Source of the DNA: Streptomyces bluensis
GTDB lineage: Bacteria; Actinomycetota; Actinomycetes; Streptomycetales; Streptomycetaceae
Length of the DNA stretch: 64,000 nt
Direction of reading: 5' to 3'
Assembly (NCBI RefSeq): GCF_014650715.1
Contig: NZ_BMVM01000008.1
Location: 248,001-312,000 of the forward strand
The translations under genes and the position numbers were made by a program. How positions within the stretch are numbered: position 1 is the stretch's first letter; every line of letters starts with the position of its first letter. Below, one piece after another: positions 52,178 through 60,546 of the stretch. The notes beneath the pieces were generated by a model that was given only the letters and a program-made list of their open reading frames with translations, did not search any database and was not told the DNA's origin.

Positions 52178-53631
52178 AACCCGTATTCCTTCCACCGCTT
52201 GGTCACCAGTTCGTGTGTCTGCGGGTCCGACAGCACCATCTCCGGCCAGCCCCCGTCGCGCGTGTAGCCCTCCTCAGGCCACTTCCGCGTCGCGTCGATG
52301 CCCGCCTTGCCGCCCCAGAACTGCTGGTAGGAGGCGTGGTCGAGATGGTCGACGGGGCCTTCGACGACGGTCAGGTCGCGGGCGTAGTCCGTGTTGCCGA
52401 GGGCCCGCCAGGCGACCTCGTGCAGGTCGTGGACGTCGCAGTCGGCGTCGACGACCACGATCAGCTTGGTCAGCGACATCATGTGGGCGCCCCAGATCGC
52501 GTGCATGACCTTCTGGGCGTGCTTCGGGTACTTCTTGTCGATCGCGATGATCGCGCAGTTGTGGAAGCCGCCGGCCTCGGGGAGGTGGTAGTTCACGATG
52601 TCCGGCACGATGATCTTCAGCAGCGGGAGGAAGAAGCGCTCGGTCGCCCGGCCCAGCGGACCGTCCTCCGTCGGCGGGCGCCCGACCACGATGGACTGGA
52701 GCAGCGGCCGCCTCCGCATCGTCACGCAGTCGATCTTCAGCGCGGGGAACGGCTCCTGCGGCGTGTAGAACCCGGTGTGGTCGCCGAACGGGCCCTCCGG
52801 GAGCATCTCGCCGGGCTCCAGCCACCCCTCCAGCACGACCTCGGCGTTCGCGGGCACCTGCAACGGCACGGTCTTGCAGTCGACCATCTCGATCCGCTTG
52901 CCCGCGAGGAACCCGGCGAAGAGGTACTCGTCGATGTCGCCGGGGAGCGGGGCGGTGGAGGCGTAGGTGACGGCGGGCGGGCAGCCGAAGGCGATGGCGA
53001 CGGGCAGCCGCTCGCCCCTTCTGGCCGCCACCTGGTAGTGGTTGCGGCTGTCCTTGTGGATCTGCCAGTGCATGCCGATGGTGCGCCGGTCGTGGCGCTG
53101 GAGGCGGTACAGGCCGAGGTTGCGGATCCCGGTCTCCGGGTCCTTGGTGTGCGTGAGACCGAGGTTGAAGAAGGAGCCGCCGTCCTGGGGCCAGGTGAAG
53201 AGGGCGGGCAGGGCGTCCAGGTCGACGTTGTCGCCCTGGAGGACGACCTCCTGGACGGGCGCGTTGTCGGACTTGACCTTCTTCGGCGGTACGTGGGTCA
53301 TCGCGCCGAGCTTCCCGAAGGCCTCGCGCACACCGACGAACCCGTGCGGCAGCTCCGGCTTGAGCAGGCCGCCGATCCGCTCGCTGATCTCCTCGTACGA
53401 CGTCAGGCCGAGCGACTTCAGCAGGCGCCGGTCCGTCCCGAAGACGTTCATGGCGAGCGGCATGCTGGAACCGCGCACCTTCTCGAAGAGCAGCGCGGGG
53501 CCGCCCGCCTTGTTGACCCGGTCGGTGATCTCGCCGACCTCCAGGTGGGGGTCGACCTCCACCTTGACGCGCTTGAGGTCGCCTTCCCGATCGAGGGCCC
53601 GGAGGAACGAGCGAAGATCGTCGTAAGCCAT
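52174..53631 (-). CDS. UbiD-family decarboxylase of the menaquinone cluster
   Basis: 485 residues. UbiD enzymes remove a carboxyl group from aromatic rings with prenyl-FMN. MAYDDLRSFLRALDREGDLK opens the protein; the cofactor and catalytic region shows NLGLYRLQRHDRRTIGMHWQ with its conserved Arg, VAIAFGCPPAVTYAS and PFGDHTGFYT. LIVVVDADCDVHDLHEVAWR is another conserved block. It is the first gene of the run UbiD, UbiA, UbiX, Lrp and MqnE. In futalosine organisms it should act on carboxylated dihydroxynaphthoate, by inference from context. Confidence 0.94.
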   Translation of the reverse strand: MAYDDLRSFLRALDREGDLKRVKVEVDPHLEVGEITDRVNKAGGPALLFEKVRGSSMPLAMNVFGTDRRLLKSLGLTSYEEISERIGGLLKPELPHGFVGVREAFGKLGAMTHVPPKKVKSDNAPVQEVVLQGDNVDLDALPALFTWPQDGGSFFNLGLTHTKDPETGIRNLGLYRLQRHDRRTIGMHWQIHKDSRNHYQVAARRGERLPVAIAFGCPPAVTYASTAPLPGDIDEYLFAGFLAGKRIEMVDCKTVPLQVPANAEVVLEGWLEPGEMLPEGPFGDHTGFYTPQEPFPALKIDCVTMRRRPLLQSIVVGRPPTEDGPLGRATERFFLPLLKIIVPDIVNYHLPEAGGFHNCAIIAIDKKYPKHAQKVMHAIWGAHMMSLTKLIVVVDADCDVHDLHEVAWRALGNTDYARDLTVVEGPVDHLDHASYQQFWGGKAGIDATRKWPEEGYTRDGGWPEMVLSDPQTHELVTKRWKEYGL

Positions 53632-53743
53632 GCGCTCCAGTATCCGGTACGCACTACTCTGGAGCGGTCACCGGGGGCCGGAAGCCGCCCGGCCCGGCGA
53701 CCGGCCGTGACTCCCAAGGGGACCGACAAGGGGACCGATTACA

Positions 53744-54106
53744 TTGCTCCGGGTGCTGATGATCCTTGTGCCGCTGGCACTGAGCATCTACGCGTTCATC
53801 GACTGCATCACCACGCAGGAGCAGGATGTCCGCCATATCCCGAAGCCCCTCTGGGCGATTCTCATCCTCCTCTTCCCGCTGGTCGGCTCGGTCTCCTGGC
53901 TGATCGTGGGCCGTGACCGCAGCAGCACGGCGGGCCGTCTGGGCGGCGGTTCCTCCCGCGGGTCCCGGGGCGGCTGGGTCGCTCCGGACGACAACCCCGA
54001 CTTCCTGAGGTCCCTCGACGACGACAAGAAGGACGGCACGGAGGACGGCAAGAAGGAGGACGAGAGGTCGTCCGACGAGGGCAAGGACGGCGACGCCAGG
54101 GACTGA
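53744..54106 (+). CDS. PLD-nuclease N-terminal-like membrane protein (PLDc_N)
   Basis: 120 residues from a TTG start. Two membrane helices (RVLMILVPLALSIYAFID and IPKPLWAILILLFPLVGSV) with WLIVGRDRS between fold and tail match the PLDc_N family, known as the membrane anchor of some phospholipase-D-like proteins but often standing alone, as here. The tail is highly charged Asp/Lys/Glu. AAGGGGA 9 bases upstream supports the TTG. It is divergent from the ubiD-type gene and convergent with the uvrA-like gene. Its function is unknown. Confidence 0.85.
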   Translation: MLRVLMILVPLALSIYAFIDCITTQEQDVRHIPKPLWAILILLFPLVGSVSWLIVGRDRSSTAGRLGGGSSRGSRGGWVAPDDNPDFLRSLDDDKKDGTEDGKKEDERSSDEGKDGDARD

Positions 54107-54153
54107 GCCCGCCGCACGGAACGTCCTGACCCGCCCTCAGGTTCCCTTCGGCG

Positions 54154-56667
54154 TCACAGGAACCGGCCCGTTCGGGAACCCTCCACCCGCGCCACGGACT
54201 CGGGCGTGCCCTCCGCCACCAGCTCGCCCCCGGCCCTGCCGCCCGCCGGGCCGAGGTCGATCATCCAGTCGGAGGCGCGGACGACGTCGAGGTTGTGCTC
54301 GATGGTGAGGACCGTGTTGCCCGCGTCGACCAGACGGCGGAGAACGGTGAGGAGGCGTGCCGTGTCGGCGGGGTGCAGACCCGTGGTCGGTTCGTCGAGG
54401 AGGTAGAGGGTGCGGCCCGTGGCCCGGCGGGACAACTCCTTGGCCAGCTTGATCCGTTGGGCCTCGCCGCCCGAGAGGGTCGTCGCCGGCTGGCCGAGCC
54501 GCAGATAGCCGAGGCCCACGTCCGACATCCGCCGCAGGCGCGCCGCCACCGACGGCACGTCCGCGAACACCGTCAGCGCCTCGTCCACCGTCGCCTCCAA
54601 CACCTCCGCGATGTCGTACCCCTCGAACCGCACCCCCAGCACCTCGCTGCGGAACCGCCGCCCCCGGCACCCGGGGCAGCGGACCTCGACCGCCGGCAGG
54701 AAGTGCATCGAGACGGCGAGGACGCCCGCGCCCTCGCAGCGTTCACAGCGGCCGCCGGGGACGTTGAAGGAGAAGTGACCGGGCGTGAAGCGGCCCTGCG
54801 AGTGCGCCGCGTACACCTCGCGGATCGGGGTGAAGGCGTCCGAGTACGTCGCCGCGTTCGAGCGCGGGAGGCGGCTGATGGGCTGCTGGTCGATCGTCAC
54901 GATCTTGTCCAGCGCCTCCCAGCCGTCGATCCCGTCGTGCTCGGCCGGCGCTTCCCCCGACCCGCCCGACCCGCGGAACCGCCGTCGGCCCGCGCGGCCC
55001 AGGATGTCCAGCACCAGCGACGACTTGCCCGACCCCGAGGGGCCGGTCACCGTGACCAGCCGGCCCAGCGGGATGCGTACGGTGAGGTCCTTGAGGTTGT
55101 GCGCGCGGGCGCCCCGGATGGTCAGTGAGGTTCCGTCAAGCGCCGTCTCCCGGGCCGGGGGTGGCGTCGATGCGCGGCCCGCGAGGTACGCCCCCGTCAC
55201 CGAACCCTCGCTCGCGGCGATCTCCTCCGGCGTCCCCTGGGCCACGATCCGGCCGCCGTCGCCGCCCGCTCCGGGGCCGATGTCGACGACGTGGTCGGCG
55301 GCGCGCAGTACGTCGAGGTCGTGCTCGACGACCAGCACCGTGTTGCCCAGGTCCCGCAGTCGGCGCAGCACATGCACCAGGCGTTCGGTGTCGGCCGGGT
55401 GCAGGCCGATGGTCGGTTCGTCGAGGACGTACAGGACACCGGTCAGCCCGGAGCCCAACAGGGCGGCCAGCCGGAGTCGTTGGGTCTCGCCCGCGGAGAG
55501 GCTGGGGGTCGACTGGTCCAGGGTGAGGTAGCCGGCGCCTACGTCCACGAGCCGCCGGACGCGCTCCCGGAGGTCGTCGAGCACGGGCGCGGTCACCGGC
55601 TCGGCCTTCATCCCGCCTGTCCACGCGGCGAGTTCCTCCAGGGGCATGCGTGCCGCGTCGACGATCGTCAGCCCGTCGACGGTCACCGCCCGGCTCTCCG
55701 GCCGCAGCCGGGTGCCCTCGCAGGCCCGGCACTCCCCCTTGACCAGCAGCTTCTCCGTCTTCTCCCGGTAGTCGGAGTCTTCGACACGGTCGGCGTAGCG
55801 CCGCATGAGGTTCGTGACCACGCCTTCGAAGCGGCCCGCGGCGACGGTGGCCGGGGGTTCGACCCGCGCTCCCGCTCCCGCCTCCGGGAAGTGGCGGCCG
55901 AACTCTGCGCTATCCACGCCGTGCAGGAGCAAGTCGCGCTGGATGTCGGTGAGTTCGTCGACCGGTATGTCCGCGTCGAAGGTGAAGCCGTAGTGCGCGG
56001 CGGCCGCCCGCAGGATCGGCACGTTCCGCTCGGTCAGCCTGGGGTGCCAGCCGAGTACCGCTCCCCCGGCGACGCCGCGGCTGCCGTCCACCAGTCGCCG
56101 TACGTCCGCCCGGAGCACGAAACCGAGACCGGTGCACTCCGGGCAGGCTCCCGCGGGCTTGTTGAAGGAGAAGCTGCCCATCACCAGTCCGGGCACGGTC
56201 GCCCCGCAGTGCGGGCACGGCACGGACTCGCCCTCGGCCGTCTCGTCGTCCCAGGTCTCCGAGGACACAGTGCGCGGCGACTCGTACGACGGCGGTACGC
56301 GCTTCCCGCACCCCGGACACGTCCGGCAGCCCATCCGCGCCCACAGCAGCCGCAGATACGTGAAGACCTCGGTCACCGTGCCGACCGTCGACCGCGGGCT
56401 CCGGTTCGTCAGGTGCTGGTCGACGCTGATCGACGGGGACAGACCCGTGATCGAGTCGACCGCGGGCTTGCTGACGAAGGGAGTGACCATGCCCAGCGAC
56501 TCCATGTACTGCCGCTGGCCCTCCCGGTGCAGGGTGTCGAAGGCGAGCGTGGACTTGCCCGAGCCGGACAGGCCGGTCAGCACGACGAGACGGTTCTTGG
56601 GGATGGTGAGGGTGACGTTCCTGAGGTTGTGCAGACGGGCGCCCTTGACGCGTATGCAGTCATCCAT
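54154..56667 (-). CDS. UvrA-like ATPase (UvrA2 / drug-resistance subfamily)
   Basis: 837 residues, shorter than UvrA of nucleotide-excision repair (about 950-1,000). It has two ABC ATPase halves: first Walker A GLSGSGKS near 33-40 and signature LSAGETQRLRLA; second Walker A GPSGSGKSS and signature LSGGEAQRIKLA. Zinc-finger cysteines appear as CRTCPGCGKR, CPHCG and CPECTG, and later RCERCEG and CPGCRG. The reduced insert suggests no UvrB-binding domain, as in UvrA2-type proteins linked to antibiotic resistance. The ATG at 56665-56667 has no good site at the usual distance. It is divergent from a MerR gene, probably its regulator. Confidence 0.9.
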   Translation of the reverse strand: MDDCIRVKGARLHNLRNVTLTIPKNRLVVLTGLSGSGKSTLAFDTLHREGQRQYMESLGMVTPFVSKPAVDSITGLSPSISVDQHLTNRSPRSTVGTVTEVFTYLRLLWARMGCRTCPGCGKRVPPSYESPRTVSSETWDDETAEGESVPCPHCGATVPGLVMGSFSFNKPAGACPECTGLGFVLRADVRRLVDGSRGVAGGAVLGWHPRLTERNVPILRAAAAHYGFTFDADIPVDELTDIQRDLLLHGVDSAEFGRHFPEAGAGARVEPPATVAAGRFEGVVTNLMRRYADRVEDSDYREKTEKLLVKGECRACEGTRLRPESRAVTVDGLTIVDAARMPLEELAAWTGGMKAEPVTAPVLDDLRERVRRLVDVGAGYLTLDQSTPSLSAGETQRLRLAALLGSGLTGVLYVLDEPTIGLHPADTERLVHVLRRLRDLGNTVLVVEHDLDVLRAADHVVDIGPGAGGDGGRIVAQGTPEEIAASEGSVTGAYLAGRASTPPPARETALDGTSLTIRGARAHNLKDLTVRIPLGRLVTVTGPSGSGKSSLVLDILGRAGRRRFRGSGGSGEAPAEHDGIDGWEALDKIVTIDQQPISRLPRSNAATYSDAFTPIREVYAAHSQGRFTPGHFSFNVPGGRCERCEGAGVLAVSMHFLPAVEVRCPGCRGRRFRSEVLGVRFEGYDIAEVLEATVDEALTVFADVPSVAARLRRMSDVGLGYLRLGQPATTLSGGEAQRIKLAKELSRRATGRTLYLLDEPTTGLHPADTARLLTVLRRLVDAGNTVLTIEHNLDVVRASDWMIDLGPAGGRAGGELVAEGTPESVARVEGSRTGRFL

Positions 56668-56684
56668 GGCTTCAAGTTTTTCAT
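56577..56684 (-). promoter_or_regulatory. Overlapping 35-codon leader frame and hairpin at the uvrA-like start
   Basis: On the minus strand AAAAGGAG lies 5 bases before an ATG at 56682-56684. That frame is not in phase with the uvrA-like gene and ends at a TGA at 56577-56579, overlapping the first 91 bases of the gene. GCTTCAA and TTGAAGC (56669-56690) form a 7-bp stem between this site and the ATG of the gene. The leader frame could couple to or regulate translation of the gene; this is inference. Confidence 0.4.
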
Positions 56685-56791
56685 TGAAGCTCCTTTTGGG
56701 ACTTTTACAGGAAGGGTGAGGGCGGACTGCCGGTCTGTACGGCAACGATCCGGGTCAGACGCTCTCGAAAGCTCGCGTAACCTTCAAACCG

Positions 56792-57616
56792 ATGAACGAG
56801 CACACGGCCCGCCGTCCCGCGGCTTCCGCCCGTCTCCGCCCCGTGGACCTGGCCCGGCTCGCCGGGATCTCCACCCAGCAGATCCGCAACTACGAGGAGG
56901 CCGGGGTCCTGCCCCCGGCCCCGCGCACCGAGTCGGGCTACCGGACCTTCGACGACGTCCACCGCCGCGCCCTCCTCGCCTACCGGGCGCTCGCCAAGGG
57001 GTACGGGCCCGTCACGGCCACGGAGATCATGCGCACCGTGCATGCCGGCGACATCCCCGGCGCCCTCGCCCTCGTGGACGCCGCGCACGCCGCGCTGCAC
57101 GAGGAACGCGTGTCCCTGCGGGCGGCGAGCGAGGCCCTGGAGGCCCTCGCCAGGGAGGCGAGGGCCGAGAAGGCGAGGGCAGAGAAGGCGAGGGCAGAGA
57201 AGGCGGGTGCCGGGTCGGCGGGCGCCGAGAAGCCCCGCCGCTTCCCGCGCCCCGGACCCGGACCCGGACCCGACCTGCGGATCGGCGAGGTGGCCGCCCT
57301 CCTCGGCGTACGCACCTCCGCCCTGCGCGTGTGGGAATCCGCCGGGCTCCTGACGCCACGACGGGAGCGCGGCACGGCGTACCGCCACTACTCCCCCGCC
57401 GACGTGCGCGACGCCCGGCTGGTCCACACCCTCCGCCGCAGCCACTATCCGCTCCACCAGATCCGCCCCGTCCTGGAGGACCTGCACCGCACGGGCGGCA
57501 GCGAGGCGCTCCACGAGTCGATCGCGGCACGCCGGGCCGCCCTGACGGAACGGACGACGGCGATGCTCGCCGGGGCGGGGCACCTGCACGCCTATCTCAC
57601 GCACGGGCACCAGTGA
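56792..57616 (+). CDS. MerR-family regulator with two HTH domains
   Basis: 274 residues. The first MerR HTH is residues 16-85: LRPVDLARLAGISTQQIRNY, GVLPPAPRTESGYRTFDD. A second, separate MerR HTH follows at about 162-225: LRIGEVAALLGVRTSALRVW, then GTAYRHYSPADVRDARLVH. Between them a linker of EKARA repeats (about 122-140) and a Pro/Gly hinge is encoded by an 18-bp repeat. Ordinary MerR proteins carry one HTH and a ligand domain, so this one may bind two half-sites as a single chain. It is divergent from the UvrA-like gene, and a promoter gap of 124 bases separates the starts. Confidence 0.85.
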   Translation: MNEHTARRPAASARLRPVDLARLAGISTQQIRNYEEAGVLPPAPRTESGYRTFDDVHRRALLAYRALAKGYGPVTATEIMRTVHAGDIPGALALVDAAHAALHEERVSLRAASEALEALAREARAEKARAEKARAEKAGAGSAGAEKPRRFPRPGPGPGPDLRIGEVAALLGVRTSALRVWESAGLLTPRRERGTAYRHYSPADVRDARLVHTLRRSHYPLHQIRPVLEDLHRTGGSEALHESIAARRAALTERTTAMLAGAGHLHAYLTHGHQ

Positions 57617-57719
57617 CACCTTTTGTCAGAGGCGTGTGGAACACTCGCCCGCGATGTTCGATCAAGGACATCAAAAGAACGTCACGGGGAATCACGGGGA
57701 TTCAAGGGGGATAGCTGCC

Positions 57720-58196
57720 ATGGGCGTAAGCATCTCGTTCATCAGCGCGACGCCGCAGGAGCTGGACAGGGCGGAGAGCGACCCGAGTTGGGCAGGTGAG
57801 TTCATCTACGAGCTGTACGACGGCGACACCGTGGGCCGCCCCCACGGAGGCCCGGACAAGGCGTGGGCCGGCCTCCAGTTCCTGCTCGACGGAGCGGAGA
57901 TGAATCTTGAGTTTCTGATGGACGGATACCTGATCCGCGAGGACGGCACCCTCTTCGGCTGGTCACCGGAGCACGTCCAGGCCGTGGCGCGGGAATTGAA
58001 CGCGACCCCGTGGGAACGGCTGGCGGTGCACTACGACCCCGAGCGGATGACGAAGGAGGAGGTGTATCCCAACATGTGGCGATTCAACCCCGAGGGTGAA
58101 CTCACCTGGCTCGAAGACGGCTACGAGGACTTGGTCGGCTTCTTCGACGCGGCTGCCAAGGGGAGCTACGGAGCGTTCATGAACTTCAGCTTCTAG
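57720..58196 (+). CDS. DUF1877 (YfbM-like) family protein
   Basis: 158 residues. MGVSISFISATPQELDRAES, then WAGLQFLLDGAEMNLEFLMDG, and ARELNATPWERLAVHYDPE, YEDLVGFFDAAAKGSYGAFM are typical of DUF1877/YfbM, often discussed with immunity or contact-dependent families but with no proven function. The ATG at 57720 has AAGGGGGATAGC upstream, which decides it over a longer frame starting at 57636. Cytoplasmic, no signal. It is convergent with the SRPBCC gene with only two bases between the stops. Confidence 0.85.
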   Translation: MGVSISFISATPQELDRAESDPSWAGEFIYELYDGDTVGRPHGGPDKAWAGLQFLLDGAEMNLEFLMDGYLIREDGTLFGWSPEHVQAVARELNATPWERLAVHYDPERMTKEEVYPNMWRFNPEGELTWLEDGYEDLVGFFDAAAKGSYGAFMNFSF

Positions 58197-58198
58197 GG

Positions 58199-58705
58199 CT
58201 ACGAGGCATACGTCTCTCGCAGTTCCTCGAAGCGGTCGGGTGTCCAGGACCGCCAGTCCACCGGGTTTCCGTCGAGCGCCTCGGCCAGGTACTCCAGGTG
58301 GAGGTGCCAGGCGGCGAGGCAGTCGCGGCGGAGTTCGTCGTCGCCGCGGATCTCGTTGGTGAAGCGGAGCGTGGTGCCGTGCTCACCATACGGTTCCACG
58401 TGAAACCGGATCCGCCCGTGGAAGCCCTCCAGGGTGTACTCGGCGACCCGCTCGACGTCCCAGGCGGTGATCCTGCCGGGGACGGCTTCACCGTCCGGCC
58501 CGGTGTTCAGCCAGCGCAGCGCGACGGCACCGCCGAGGTGGGGTTCGAAGGTGTCCGCGGCGGCCAGCCAGTCGCGGAGGCCGTCGCCGTGGCCGGCCAC
58601 CACGGGCCACACCTGCTCCACGGGGTGGGGCAGGTGCAGCGTGAAGTGCAGGGTGTGCGTGTCTCCCTCGGTCCGGCTGGTGCCCTGTTCGATGACCTTG
58701 TTCAT
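58199..58705 (-). CDS. SRPBCC (AHSA1-like) ligand-binding-fold protein
   Basis: 168 residues of the helix-grip fold: HTLHFTLHLPHPVEQVWPVV, DWLAAADTFEPHLGGAVAL, RITAWDVERVAEYTLEGFHG, LRFTNEIRGDDELRRDCLAA and WHLHLEYLAEAL. SRPBCC proteins hold hydrophobic ligands or act as co-chaperone-like domains, and the ligand cannot be read. The stop is two bases from the end of the DUF1877 gene on the other strand. The first Met (ATG at 58703-58705) begins a short polar lead-in before the first strand. Confidence 0.86.
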   Translation of the reverse strand: MNKVIEQGTSRTEGDTHTLHFTLHLPHPVEQVWPVVAGHGDGLRDWLAAADTFEPHLGGAVALRWLNTGPDGEAVPGRITAWDVERVAEYTLEGFHGRIRFHVEPYGEHGTTLRFTNEIRGDDELRRDCLAAWHLHLEYLAEALDGNPVDWRSWTPDRFEELRETYAS

Positions 58706-58786
58706 GGCACCAGCCTGACGCGGGACCGAGGGCGACGCACCCGGTTCAGGCCGCCGAGACCGGAATCAGGGCCGCCGAGACCGGAT

Positions 58787-59830
58787 TCAGGGCCGTTGGC
58801 CGGCCTTGTCGACGACCGCGCGCTCCAGAACGGCACTCATACCGGTCACCTTGCCGTTCTCGTCGATCTCGCGCTCGCCGAGGTACGTGAAGGTCTTCGC
58901 GTCGAAGATCTGCTCCTCGCGCCCCTTGCCACTCTGCTGCCGGGTGATCGCGATCCCCTCGCGGCCCGCCGAGTCCTTCACGTTCGGGACCACCTTCACG
59001 CCCGGGATCTGCGCGGCGGCCCGGTAGAGCGCGGCGCTCACCTTCGGGGGCATCAGTGCCTCATGGATCAGATCGCCGAAGAGGACGAAGGCCGCGTAGT
59101 CCTTGTCCGGCCGCTCCTCCTCCACCTGATCGGCGCTCACCCGGTACAGCCAGTCACGCATCTTGTCCGGGTCGGTCGGCAGCTTGGACAGCGCGCGGTA
59201 GTCGGTCTCGCGCCCGGTGTCCTCGCGGCGGGAGAACTCCGGCTTCGAACGCTCGGTGTCCGGGAGAGGGGAGGACTCCAGCGTCGTGCGTCCGACGCCG
59301 TCCCTGTCGTCGTCGAGCAGGCCCGGGTGTGTGCCGTCCACCGAGAGCCAGATCTCCCGGTCGCGGACGGGCCCGCGCTTGCCGGGCCCGTCGTTCTCCC
59401 GGACGGTGTAGGCGCCCTTGCTCCTGATGTAGACGAACTGGTCGTCGCGGATGTCGGTGGGCACGTCGGCGTGCTCGGCGGCCAGCGCGATGTTCTCCAG
59501 CAGCTGTACGGCCTGCTGCGAAGCCGCGGGCCGTCCTGCCTGGCCGCTGTCATCGGACGACGGCAGGACCGTGAAGGTGACGGCGGCCGCGGTGGCGACG
59601 GCCGCCGCGAGCGCGGGCCGCAGCCATCGGCTGCGGCTGCCGATGCGGCTGCGGCTGCGTGCGGGCGTGGTGGCGGGGGTGGCGGGGGCGGCGTGCTGTT
59701 GTTCCTGCCGGATCTCGGTCATCAGATGCTCCTTGAGGAGTAGGTGACGGCCCGGCGGAAGGTCTCGCTCTGGAAGCTCGGAAAGCTCCGGGAGCTCTTG
59801 GAGCTTGGGGAGCTTGGGGAGCTGGTTCAT
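58787..59830 (-). CDS. CU044_5270-like membrane protein paired with an ECF sigma factor
   Basis: 347 residues. A cytoplasmic segment with LPKLPKLQELPELSELPERD, Leu-Pro repeats, precedes one membrane helix (LRPALAAAVATAAAVTFTVL at about 70-90). The extracytoplasmic part contains AVQLLENIALAAEH, DQFVYIRSKGAYTV and DWLYRVSADQVEEERPDKD, the pattern I recall as the CU044_5270 family, often encoded with ECF sigma factors and probably acting as sensor/anti-sigma-like partners. Its ATG overlaps the stop of the sigma gene (ATGA), so translation should be coupled. The signal it senses is unknown. Confidence 0.85.
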   Translation of the reverse strand: MNQLPKLPKLQELPELSELPERDLPPGRHLLLKEHLMTEIRQEQQHAAPATPATTPARSRSRIGSRSRWLRPALAAAVATAAAVTFTVLPSSDDSGQAGRPAASQQAVQLLENIALAAEHADVPTDIRDDQFVYIRSKGAYTVRENDGPGKRGPVRDREIWLSVDGTHPGLLDDDRDGVGRTTLESSPLPDTERSKPEFSRREDTGRETDYRALSKLPTDPDKMRDWLYRVSADQVEEERPDKDYAAFVLFGDLIHEALMPPKVSAALYRAAAQIPGVKVVPNVKDSAGREGIAITRQQSGKGREEQIFDAKTFTYLGEREIDENGKVTGMSAVLERAVVDKAGQRP

Positions 59831-60441
59831 CAGTTTCCCTCCCTCAGGGGCCTGACCGCTCTGCCGCGGTCACCTCTCATCTGTCCGTGGATTTGGGAGA
59901 GTTCCGCTTCTTTGACATGTTTCGCGAGTTTTGTTCTGGCACGCGAGAGCCGGGACCGTACGGTCCCCACCGGTATCCCGAGCGCCTCGGCGGCCGCCGC
60001 GTAGTCGAGCCCGGACCAGACGCACAGGGCCAGCACCTCGCGATCGGCCCGCCGCAGCCTCGTCAGGGCGGTCCGTACGAGGGTGAGCTGCGCCGAGTCG
60101 TCCAGGCGCCGGGCGATCTCGTCGGCGAAGTCGTCCACGGTCTCGTCGCGCGGCAGGCGGGCCAGTGCGGCCGAGTGTCTTCGGGCCGCCCTGCGGGTGT
60201 TGCGTGTGACGTTGGTGGCGATGCCGAGCAGCCAGGGCCGCAGCGAGCCACCGTCCTCGTCGACCCGGTCACGCAGCCGCCAGGCATCCAGGAACGTCAG
60301 CGAGACGACGTCCTCGGCACTCGCCCACTCCCCCGTGAGACGGAAGGCATGGTTGTAGACGGAGCGCGCGTACGCGTCGAAGAGTTCACCGAAGGCGTCG
60401 TGATCGCCCGCGCGAACGCGCTTCCGCAGATTCGTGTCCAC
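59830..60441 (-). CDS. ECF RNA polymerase sigma factor
   Basis: 203 residues. Region 2 reads DHDAFGELFDAYARSVYNHA and FRLTGEWASAEDVVSLTFLD, with AWRLRDRVDEDGGSLRPWLL for the later part, and region 4 reads LRRADREVLALCVWSGLDYAAAAEALGIPVGTVRSRLSRA, the DNA-binding HTH. The linker between them (NVTRNTRRAARRHSAALARL) is basic. It is the first gene of a two-gene operon with the CU044_5270-like membrane protein that overlaps its stop. Its own target promoters are not evident, though autoregulation is common for ECF factors. Confidence 0.93.
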   Translation of the reverse strand: MDTNLRKRVRAGDHDAFGELFDAYARSVYNHAFRLTGEWASAEDVVSLTFLDAWRLRDRVDEDGGSLRPWLLGIATNVTRNTRRAARRHSAALARLPRDETVDDFADEIARRLDDSAQLTLVRTALTRLRRADREVLALCVWSGLDYAAAAEALGIPVGTVRSRLSRARTKLAKHVKEAELSQIHGQMRGDRGRAVRPLREGN

Positions 60442-60546
60442 GCCCTCTTCCCTGTCCGCACGACGAAGGCCGGTTCCGATGACTCAGGTCACACCGGAAC
60501 CGGCCTGCCGGCTTTCGTCGAAAGCGGGCTACTGCGTCTTGCTGCG

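Noticed and set aside
53744..54106. A phospholipase D
   Set aside because: Only the membrane-anchoring PLDc_N part is present; no HKD catalytic motifs follow.
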